Part shown: positions 43,641-50,715 of the stretch, one piece after another
Layout of the letters: each line of letters starts with the position of its first letter
Numbering within the stretch: the stretch's first letter is position 1
NCBI GenBank assembly: GCA_900314565.1
Contig: OMVU01000016.1
Coordinates: 1 to 64,000, forward strand
Direction of reading: 5' to 3'
Source: an uncultured Eubacteriales bacterium
GTDB lineage: Bacteria > Bacillota > Clostridia > Lachnospirales > Lachnospiraceae
Length of the DNA: 64,000 nt
Made by a program: the position numbers and the translations under genes
The notes under the pieces: model-generated
What the model saw: only the letters and a program-made list of their open reading frames with translations
Told to the model about the DNA's origin: nothing
The model's database searches: none

Positions 43641-44678
43641 ATGGAAAAGAAACTGATATCGGTCGTCATTCCGACCTACAACGAGGAGGAGAATGTCGGC
43701 CCGATGACGGATACGCTCGTCAGACTGTTTGACGAGCAGCTTCCGCAGTATGATTATGAGATCATTTATATCGACAACCACTCAAATGACCGCACAAAAA
43801 TCCTTTTGAGGCAGATCTGCGAACAGAATCCGAAGGTCAAGGCGATCTTTAACGCAAGGAATTTCGGGCAGATGAGGTCCCCTGTCCATGGATTCAAGCA
43901 GGCTTCCGGGGATTGCGTCGTTCGTCTGAATGCAGATTTTCAGGATCCGCCGGCACTCATTCCGGAGCTTGTCCGGGAGTGGGAGAATGGATATAAGCTC
44001 GTGCTTGCCATTAAGGAGAAGACGGAGGAGAATTTTTTCATGGCTTTCGTCCGCCGTTCCTACTATAAGTTCCTGAGAAAGATCACGGATATCGGGCACA
44101 TTGAGAATTTCACGGGCTTCGGACTTTTTGATAAAGCGTTCGTCGAGGTCGTCCGCCAGATCCACGACCCGGTCCCTTATTTCAGAGGGATGGTCGCGGA
44201 GTTCGGCTTTGAGTACAAGACGGTGTTATATGAGCGGCCGAACCGCAGGGCCGGGAAGAGCAAGAACCATTTCTACAGCCTGTACGATGTCGCAATGCTG
44301 GGTATCACATCCTACTCCAAGGTGGTGCTGCGACTGGCGACTTTCCTCGGCTTTATCGTGGGAGGTCTGAGCTTCCTGGTCGCGATCGTTTATTTTATCC
44401 TGAAGCTGATTCACTGGGACTGGTTCCGTGCCGGAATTGCCCCGCTCGTGATCGGCGTCTTTTTCCTCGGAGGACTGAACCTCTTCTTTACCGGAATGCT
44501 CGGCGAGTATATTCTGTCGATCAATTCGAGAGTGCTTGACCGGCCGCTGGTCGTGGAGGAGGAACGCCTGAATTTTGAAAGAAATCCGGAACCGAAAGCG
44601 GGTGCAAATCTGTATGAGGAGAAGTCCCTTGCGGCCGGTGAGGGAGAGCCATTGATCTCTGACGCAGAAATATCATGA
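43641..44678 (+). CDS. GT2 glycosyltransferase, dolichyl-phosphate-mannose-synthase-like, with two C-terminal helices
   Basis: The 345-residue protein has a GT2 catalytic domain (VVIPTYNEEENV, IDNHSNDRT, ARNFGQMRSP, NADFQDPP) and two membrane helices (about 235-260 and 270-295). This layout is that of GtrB/CsbB-type enzymes, which load a sugar on undecaprenyl phosphate for extracytoplasmic transfer. It is the last gene of block 1 and convergent with yfhO. In Bacillus csbB and yfhO form a pair, which suggests a similar link here. Confidence 0.9.
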   Translation: MEKKLISVVIPTYNEEENVGPMTDTLVRLFDEQLPQYDYEIIYIDNHSNDRTKILLRQICEQNPKVKAIFNARNFGQMRSPVHGFKQASGDCVVRLNADFQDPPALIPELVREWENGYKLVLAIKEKTEENFFMAFVRRSYYKFLRKITDIGHIENFTGFGLFDKAFVEVVRQIHDPVPYFRGMVAEFGFEYKTVLYERPNRRAGKSKNHFYSLYDVAMLGITSYSKVVLRLATFLGFIVGGLSFLVAIVYFILKLIHWDWFRAGIAPLVIGVFFLGGLNLFFTGMLGEYILSINSRVLDRPLVVEEERLNFERNPEPKAGANLYEEKSLAAGEGEPLISDAEIS

Positions 44679-44780
44679 TTTTAATCCTTACATGGGTTAC
44701 AAGGTAAGCGGCAGAGAATGAAACCTCCGGCAGATCACGGTCGCGCAATCAGGAAGGAGTTCTGTATCCCGCGCGGTACG

Positions 44781-44802
44781 CAAGAACGCCGAGGCGTTCT
44801 TG
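44781..44802. repeat. Isolated GAACGCC/GGCGTTC palindrome
   Basis: CAAGAACGCC-GA-GGCGTTCTTG is a perfect 10-bp inverted repeat, the hairpin module of the family at 32202. Confidence 0.75.
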
Positions 44803-44853
44803 ACAGACCGGCAGTTTGCATGAAAGAAAATACCCGGAAACGGACAAAAAGAC

Positions 44854-44894
44854 AGCCCCGCTGCAATTGATGACGCAGCGGGGCTGGCTTTTTG
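44854..44894 (+). terminator. Terminator after the GT2 gene
   Basis: AGCCCCGCTGC pairs perfectly with GCAGCGGGGCT (44875-44885), then GGCTTTTTG. Confidence 0.92.
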
Positions 44895-44895
44895 T

Positions 44896-44999
44896 TATTC
44901 TTTATCGCGCTATACTCGTGACTTGAGTCGTGAGATACGCGCGCAGAGAAGGCGCTTCGCACCCTGCACGGCGCGGCAAGAACGTTGAGGCATTCTTGA
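44896..44999. repeat. Composite intergenic repeat (two modules)
   Basis: The first part matches 9577-9626 (TATTCTT-ATC-CGC, then AGTCGTGAGATACGCGCGC). The second part ends with CAAGAACGTTGAGGCATTCTTG, a decayed GAACGCC palindrome. This copy shows that the two modules belong to one composite repeat. Confidence 0.7.
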
Positions 45000-45085
45000 A
45001 CTCGGTGTGGGCTCTCCGCTACAAGCGGTGGCTAAAACAATATCATGACATAATAACGATTATAGAAGAGGGGTTTCTGCTGAGA

Positions 45086-45301
45086 TAACTCAAACTTCCC
45101 GCATACAATCGTCTGATGGCGACCAGGAATAAATGATTTCCAAAGTCGGGCGTCCGAGCACGGCCGGTACTTCTTTCTTTTATAGCCGAAGGCTGCAAAA
45201 GAAAGTTAGTACCGCTGCCAGTGCGAGCGAGCGGGAGCGTCCCGACGTGGAAATATTTATTCCGGGAGCTTACAGGATCCGGATGCGGGAAGTTTTAGTT
45301 A
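45086..45301. mobile_element. MITE-like element, copy 2 (full length, long imperfect hairpin)
   Basis: Inverted ends TAACTCAAACTTCCCGCAT (45086-45104) and ATGCGGGAAGTTTTAGTTA (45283-45301) differ at one position. The inner halves are also roughly complementary (GGAATAAATGATTTCCAAAGTC against GACGTGGAAATATTTATTCC), so the whole 216 bp can fold into one hairpin. The core matches copy 1 (24030) in opposite orientation. No coding frame; it ends ten bases before the yfhO stop codon. Confidence 0.8.
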
Positions 45302-45310
45302 GACCGGCTG

Positions 45311-48115
45311 TTATTCGTCCTCCTCCTTCTTCCTCCGGAACGGCGGAATGATCCCGATCAGCAGGCAGACGCCCGCACTGATCGCAGACACCTTCACCGC
45401 GATCCCGAAGTTCGGAATCTCATAGGTCATTTTGACCTCACAGGTCCCCTTCGGAAGAGTGATCCCGCACATGCCTCCGTTGATGCTGAAGACCTGGACC
45501 TTTGACCCGTTGACGGTCGCATTCCAGTTCGAGGTGTACAGGAGCGGAATGCAGAGCATGGCGTCCGTCTTCGGATTCTTCACAGTCGCGCTGTAGGTAT
45601 CATTTTCAAAGGAGATATCCGTGATCTCCGTACTCTGAAGCTCCTTGAAATCTTCTGAAGCGCCCTTTGAGGTGATGAATTCCATGGCACTGAACACCAA
45701 TTCACCGTCATCGGGAAGATCTATACGGAGAAGCGTCGTGTGGTCCGGAAGCAGGATCACGGAATCGTTGAAGATGAAGTTGAGCGGCATCGTCGTGGAA
45801 ATGCAGTCCCCGAGATCAGGATGCTCGCTCGTCAGAATGAAGACTTCGAGATCGGTATCCTGCCTGAGCGATTCTCTTTCCGCTGCAAGATGCAGGAACT
45901 GCGTTTCCGCGGAATCTTCTGAATAATAATCGGAGATGTCGAGGAAGAAATAGGCATCCGGGCCGACAGACCTCACCCTGATCCTGTCTGTTCCGACCGG
46001 AGCCAGATCGCAGTTGTTGACTGTGTGGATCTTCGGAATAAGGTCGAGGACAGTATCCCCTTCCGCCGGCTTCGTATGGTCGTCGGCATCCTTCTTTTTC
46101 GTCTCGTCGATCTCTTCCGTCAGTACATAGGACTTTGCCAGGGCGCGCATTTTTTCGTAGGAGTTCATCGTGACGAAATCTGCCCCGTCCATTTCCTCGT
46201 GGTAGAGGTAGCCGAAGGGAAGCGCGTTGACATTTTCAAAAGTCACGTTCGTCTCCGTCCTGTCCGTCTCCTTAAAACAGGGCGGCTCAATGGAGTCGGA
46301 CGCATTGTCCGGAAGATCGCAGACGAGATACTTTCCTGCGAGCAGGGTGTACAGATAATACTGTTCATAGCCTGCGATAAAGAAGTTGCTTGAGAGCTGA
46401 TAGTTTCCGAATGCTCTCGAGAGTGAGACGATGCTTGCCGGATTGGTGTTGGAATAGGTTGTCGTTGCGTTGAAGCCGTCAACAAGCCCTTCATTTGCGA
46501 AATCATACTCCGTGCTGGTGTTTATGCGGTAGAGTCCGCTGTCGCTCGTCTTGATCTTTGCGACTGCGTCCTGTGTTCCGTCATTGAAATAATCTGCCTT
46601 GTAATCGGTCTTCGTGAGGTAAGCCCGGTCATAGACCGCCGCCTGGTTGGTGATGAGCAGCTCTGCGGCAAGGAGCAGGAGACCGACAGCTGTGGCGGGC
46701 CGTTTATTTTTCATGAGTCCTGCGAGGATCAGCCAGAAGGTCCAGACTGCGATGGAGGCGACAGCGGCAAGGAATGCGAATTTGTTGAGCGTATATCCGA
46801 GCGCCGTTCTCCGCATATAGAGAAGATAGAGCACACCGGCTGTGATGAGCGGCGCGCCCAGCGCCGAGATGTAGAAGGCCGGAACGGTCTTCATGTCAAG
46901 GCTTAAGATATCTTTGAGAAGAAATCCGATCGCGATGACCTCGACAAAACAGATCATGAAAGAGTACCGCTGGGAAAAAATATTGAAGGTGAGAAGTTTT
47001 CCTGCGGCAGGGCAGAACAGCATCCCGGCGACGAGCACGGTGACGAGGATGGTCTGGATCACGCTCTTCTTTCTGAACAGGACGTACAGCCCTGCGAAGA
47101 AGAAAAGCGAACTGGTAAAGAGAAGGGCCGTCTCGTAGAAGTTGAGATACCCTGTGAAATCTGAGCCGGATCCCATGATGGAAGCGGAGAAGAAGCGGCC
47201 GAGGAAGGTGAAATAAGCCTTCATGCCGTAAGGAGTCAGGAGAGCTCTCAGATCAAAGCTCGCCGTGTCGCCGGTCCGCGCGCTTCCGAGAAAATTCATG
47301 ACGATCGGCAGAATGGCGGCGCATGAAACGGCCATTGCCATCAGGGCCGAGAGCGCCAGCGTAAGGAGCCGTTTTATCATGCGAACGAAACGGTTGTCCT
47401 TTCCCCTGACGGAGAGCGTGAAGAAGATCACGTAGAAGATCGTGAACACGCCTGTCATGTAGAAGAAATAGTAATTGGAAGCGATAAAAAGCGCGAAAGT
47501 AAAGGTGAGCAGCATGAAATACAGCCTGGACGGCCGATTCAGAAGGAGCTGCAGAAAGAACATGGAAGCGGTAAAAAGCAGTATGCAGATACCGAAGCTG
47601 TAGTTCTGTCCCCAGACAACGATATAGCTCGTATAACCCCAGATGAGCGCGGCGAAAACTGCCGGACGCTTTGCCCTGAGCAGGGATTTGAAGAAGCCGT
47701 AGGCAAAAACTGCCGTAAATACATGCTGCAGGAAAACAAAGAGCAGCACAGCAAACGGGAAGGATTCCTTCCCGAAATTCAACAGCAGGAATTTCAGCGG
47801 ATTCAGGTACTGGAGGAACGTCGCGGACGTATCACTGCCGAGACCGCTGGAGAGTGTATAGAAGGAGAACTGCTTCTCCCGGTAGAGCCGGGCAAGCATG
47901 GTGATGATCGGATAGCTCGAGGACAGGGAGTCCGAGCCGACATCACTGTACATGTAGACCGCATTCCCGAAAATGAAGAACCCGTACAGTCCCATGTAAA
48001 TGAGGGCAGACAGGAGGAGGACGGTCGGGAGACCGGCCTCACGCTGTTTCTTCCGGGAATCGTCTGTGAAATCGTTCATGACGGAATCGTTAAAGGATGC
48101 TCTGGCTGCTTCCAT
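45311..48115 (-). CDS. yfhO: YfhO-family membrane glycosyltransferase-like protein
   Basis: This 934-residue protein has about 13 membrane helices and a long extracytoplasmic C-terminal domain closed by a final helix (SAISAGVCLLIGIIPPF). The N-terminal part has the first-loop motif NAVYMYSDVGSDSLSSSYP characteristic of YfhO. YfhO in Bacillus and its Listeria homologue transfer sugars from lipid carriers to teichoic acids outside the membrane. It is transcribed after wecE with a 21-base gap and a GGGGAGA site, so it may transfer an amino sugar. Confidence 0.88.
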   Translation of the reverse strand: MEAARASFNDSVMNDFTDDSRKKQREAGLPTVLLLSALIYMGLYGFFIFGNAVYMYSDVGSDSLSSSYPIITMLARLYREKQFSFYTLSSGLGSDTSATFLQYLNPLKFLLLNFGKESFPFAVLLFVFLQHVFTAVFAYGFFKSLLRAKRPAVFAALIWGYTSYIVVWGQNYSFGICILLFTASMFFLQLLLNRPSRLYFMLLTFTFALFIASNYYFFYMTGVFTIFYVIFFTLSVRGKDNRFVRMIKRLLTLALSALMAMAVSCAAILPIVMNFLGSARTGDTASFDLRALLTPYGMKAYFTFLGRFFSASIMGSGSDFTGYLNFYETALLFTSSLFFFAGLYVLFRKKSVIQTILVTVLVAGMLFCPAAGKLLTFNIFSQRYSFMICFVEVIAIGFLLKDILSLDMKTVPAFYISALGAPLITAGVLYLLYMRRTALGYTLNKFAFLAAVASIAVWTFWLILAGLMKNKRPATAVGLLLLAAELLITNQAAVYDRAYLTKTDYKADYFNDGTQDAVAKIKTSDSGLYRINTSTEYDFANEGLVDGFNATTTYSNTNPASIVSLSRAFGNYQLSSNFFIAGYEQYYLYTLLAGKYLVCDLPDNASDSIEPPCFKETDRTETNVTFENVNALPFGYLYHEEMDGADFVTMNSYEKMRALAKSYVLTEEIDETKKKDADDHTKPAEGDTVLDLIPKIHTVNNCDLAPVGTDRIRVRSVGPDAYFFLDISDYYSEDSAETQFLHLAAERESLRQDTDLEVFILTSEHPDLGDCISTTMPLNFIFNDSVILLPDHTTLLRIDLPDDGELVFSAMEFITSKGASEDFKELQSTEITDISFENDTYSATVKNPKTDAMLCIPLLYTSNWNATVNGSKVQVFSINGGMCGITLPKGTCEVKMTYEIPNFGIAVKVSAISAGVCLLIGIIPPFRRKKEEDE

Positions 48116-48136
48116 AGGTTAATCTCCCCTCGGGAA

Positions 48137-49267
48137 TCATTTTCCGAAAAAACTGAAGACGGATGAGATAACTGTCTCACGGTCTTTCTCGGTAAGTCCG
48201 TAGTAAAGAGGAAGACGGAGCAGGCGCTCGCTCTCCTTCGTCGTGTAGACGTCCTCCCCGTCGAAACGCCCGAACTTCAGTCCGGCAGGCGCGGAGTGGA
48301 GCGGGATGTAGTGGAAGACCGCGAGGACTCCGCACTCCCTGAGATGCCTGATCATTGCGCTTCTCTCATTCAGATCCTTCAGCTTTATGTAATACATGTG
48401 GGCGTTGTGAACACAGTCGTCCGGGATCGTCGGCTGCTCGAGCAGACCTTCGTCCGCAAGCGGCCGCAGCGCTTCGTCGTAGCGGTTCCAGGTGTTCATC
48501 CTGTCATTGTAGATCGTCTCATAGCACTCGAGCTGGGCCCAGAGGTAGGCTGCGTTGAGATCGCTCGGCAGGTAGGAGGAGCCGTAGTCCACCCAGGTAT
48601 ACTTGTCCACCTGGCCGCGGAAGAATTTACTTCTGTCCGTGCCCTTTTCGCGGTAGATCTCCGCGCGGTCTCTGTGCTCAAGAGTCGGCAGAACGATCGC
48701 CCCGCCCTCGCCCATGGAGAGATTCTTGGTCTCGTGGAAGGAGTAGCAGCCGAAATCACAGAGCGTGCCGAGCGGGCGTCCCTTGTAGAAAGAGCCGAAG
48801 CCCTGTGCCGCGTCCTCAACGACGCTGAGACCGTGCTTTTTCGCGACAGCCATGATCGTATCGATCTCGCAGGCGACACCGGCATAGTCTACGACTGCGA
48901 TCGCGCGCGTCTTCTCCGTGATGGCCTGCTCAATTTTTTTCTCGTCGATATTCATGGTGTCCGGTCGGATGTCGACGAAGACCAGCTTTGCGCCCCTCTG
49001 CACGAAGGCATCTGCCGTGGAGCAGAATGTGTAGGAGGGGAGGATGACCTCGTCGCCCGGCTCAATATTGCTGAGAAGAGCGGCCATCTCGAGCGCCGTG
49101 GTGCCGGACGTCGTGAGGAAAGTGGCCGGTACGCCGAAGCGCTCGTTCATCCACGCCTGGCACTTCTTCGTGAACTGGCCGTCCCCGCAGATCTTTTTGT
49201 CAGCGACTGCTATTTTCATATATTCAAGTTCTTTGCCTGTGAAAGGCGGGATATTAAAATCGATCAT
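48137..49267 (-). CDS. wecE: dTDP-4-amino-4,6-dideoxygalactose transaminase (WecE/RffA type)
   Basis: This PLP enzyme converts dTDP-4-keto-6-deoxyglucose to dTDP-4-amino-4,6-dideoxygalactose using glutamate. The 376 residues align with WecE along their length: KKICGDGQFTKKCQ near the N-terminus, VVEDAAQGFGS, and the PLP Lys181 in FHETKN, the same number as I recall for E. coli WecE. The substrate can come from RmlA and RmlB encoded at 54340-56416. AAGGAAGG precedes the ATG. It is the first gene of a minus-strand pair with yfhO. Confidence 0.92.
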   Translation of the reverse strand: MIDFNIPPFTGKELEYMKIAVADKKICGDGQFTKKCQAWMNERFGVPATFLTTSGTTALEMAALLSNIEPGDEVILPSYTFCSTADAFVQRGAKLVFVDIRPDTMNIDEKKIEQAITEKTRAIAVVDYAGVACEIDTIMAVAKKHGLSVVEDAAQGFGSFYKGRPLGTLCDFGCYSFHETKNLSMGEGGAIVLPTLEHRDRAEIYREKGTDRSKFFRGQVDKYTWVDYGSSYLPSDLNAAYLWAQLECYETIYNDRMNTWNRYDEALRPLADEGLLEQPTIPDDCVHNAHMYYIKLKDLNERSAMIRHLRECGVLAVFHYIPLHSAPAGLKFGRFDGEDVYTTKESERLLRLPLYYGLTEKDRETVISSVFSFFGK

Positions 49268-49292
49268 AGTGTCCTTCCTTTATGGTCTTCTG

Positions 49293-49341
49293 TTTATTCT
49301 TCATCGCGGAATACTCGCGGCAGGAACGCCGGGCGTTCCTG
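49293..49341. repeat. Composite intergenic repeat, short copy
   Basis: TTATTCTTCATCGCGGAATACTCGCG-type module joined to AGGAACGCC-G-GGCGTTCCT palindrome. It lies just upstream of wecE in the divergent gap. Confidence 0.75.
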
Positions 49342-49398
49342 ATTCCGTCTGACCCCATATGTCATTCCATTGTACAACTTATGCCTTCGGTACGCAAG

Positions 49399-49411
49399 TT
49401 GGCAGTGCCAA
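49399..49411. promoter_or_regulatory. Candidate operator palindrome
   Basis: TTGGCA-G-TGCCAA is a perfect inverted repeat 33 bases upstream of the -35 of the ATP-grasp gene promoter and between two divergent genes. No known regulator is assigned. Confidence 0.3.
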
Positions 49412-49443
49412 TTGGTGAATCTTTACGAATTAGTCATTTGCTT

Positions 49444-49471
49444 TTGATTTCCTGCAGGCGCGTGGTATAAT
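49444..49471 (+). promoter_or_regulatory. Promoter for the ATP-grasp operon
   Basis: TTGATT (49444-49449), 16-base spacer, extended -10 TGGTATAAT (TATAAT 49466-49471). Confidence 0.8.
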
Positions 49472-49508
49472 GCAATTGTTGTCTTTTTTCAAGGAAAGGA
49501 AAGAATTT

Positions 49509-50705
49509 ATGCCGAAAAAAATCATGATGCTGGGCGGAAATTATTTTCAGATGACAGCTGTGCTTGCCGCAAAAAGGCTGGGCTATCATGTCATCGATGT
49601 GGATTATCTGCCGGGCAATCCGGCGCACCGGTACGCCGATGAATATTATAATATCAGCACGATCGATAAGGAGAAGGTCCTTCAGAAGGCAAGGGAGCTT
49701 CAGATCGACGGAATCGTCTCCTATGCATCTGACGTCTCCGCTCCGACAGCGGCCTACGTCGCCGAGGCCATGGGGCTGCCCACCAATCCGTACGAGTCGG
49801 TCATGATCATGACGCACAAGGATCTTTTCAGGGCATTTCTCAGGGAGAACGGATTCCCGATGCCGCAGGGCGGAGGCTTCACGGACTATGAGGAGGCACT
49901 CTCCTTTTTCCGGAAAATAAAAAAGCCTGCCATGGTCAAGCCGATCGACGCCTCCGGCAGCAAAGGCGTAAATAAAGTCTTTACCGAGGAGGAGTTTGCT
50001 GCGGCGTATACCGAGGCCATGTCCTACTCCATTTCAAAGCATATCATTATCGAAGAGTTCATTCAGAGGGTCGGCTATCAGATCGACGGGGATGCCTTCA
50101 TGGCGAACGGAAAAATCGTCTTCTGGGGGATCTGCGACCAGCATCACGATATAGAATGCTCGCTCTACGCGCCGATCGGGCACAGCTATCCTCCCACGCA
50201 GGATCCGGCCATCTCCGAGAAGGCAAGAGCGCTTGTCGAGCGTCTGCTCAATCTTCTTCATATGCACATGGGGGCTTACAATGTCGAGTATATCGTCGGC
50301 GAGGACGGCGAGATCTACATTATGGAGGTCGGCCCCAGGAACGGCGGCAATCTGATCACGGATGCGATTGCCGCAGCTACGGAGATCGACCTCGCCGAGT
50401 ACACCTGCATGCAGGCGGTCGGGGACGATGTAAGCTCGCTGTATCAGAAGGAACCGGTCCGCTGCGCGTCTTCCTATATCCTGCACTCGACGAAGGACGG
50501 GATTTTCAGGGAAGTGAGGATCGATCCCGAGATAGAGAAAAATGTCGTAAAGTGCGGCATTCTGGTAAATCCCGGAGAGGAAGTCAGAAAGTTCAGGAAC
50601 GGCAGCTTCGGGCTGGGCGCGATGGTCATCACATTCGACGACCCGGAGGAAATGTGCGTAAAGATCGACAACATGAATGAGTACATCCATGTGATCACGG
50701 AGTAA
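49509..50705 (+). CDS. ATP-grasp ligase, unknown substrate
   Basis: The 398-residue protein (ATG 49509 after AGGAAAGG) has an N-terminal Rossmann-like preATP-grasp domain (KIMMLGGNYFQMTAVLAAKRLGYHV), the ATP-grasp core (PAMVKPIDASGSKGV, HIIIEEFIQRVGYQIDGD) and the metal-binding EVGPRNGG motif. ATP-grasp ligases form an acyl-phosphate and couple the acyl group to an amine or thiol. Closest in general plan to PurK, carbamoyl-phosphate synthase and L-amino-acid ligases. Its neighbours are a sugar transaminase and a second ATP-grasp fusion protein, so it could acylate an amino sugar; that is inference. Confidence 0.85.
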   Translation: MPKKIMMLGGNYFQMTAVLAAKRLGYHVIDVDYLPGNPAHRYADEYYNISTIDKEKVLQKARELQIDGIVSYASDVSAPTAAYVAEAMGLPTNPYESVMIMTHKDLFRAFLRENGFPMPQGGGFTDYEEALSFFRKIKKPAMVKPIDASGSKGVNKVFTEEEFAAAYTEAMSYSISKHIIIEEFIQRVGYQIDGDAFMANGKIVFWGICDQHHDIECSLYAPIGHSYPPTQDPAISEKARALVERLLNLLHMHMGAYNVEYIVGEDGEIYIMEVGPRNGGNLITDAIAAATEIDLAEYTCMQAVGDDVSSLYQKEPVRCASSYILHSTKDGIFREVRIDPEIEKNVVKCGILVNPGEEVRKFRNGSFGLGAMVITFDDPEEMCVKIDNMNEYIHVITE

Positions 50706-50715
50706 AGAGGAAGAT

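Larger units (their letters stand above)
44679..45085. other. Repeat-rich convergent intergenic region between GT2 and yfhO genes
   Basis: About 630 bp without a gene. In order: a lone GAACGCC palindrome (44781-44802), a terminator (44854-44894), two repeat modules (44896-44999) and the larger MITE-like copy (45086-45301). I see no coding frame of quality. Confidence 0.7.

Noticed and set aside
48137-49267. RfbH (CDP-sugar 3-dehydrase) to complete the CDP block
   Set aside because: The protein follows WecE along its whole length and keeps the PLP lysine (K181) that RfbH lacks (RfbH has His there).
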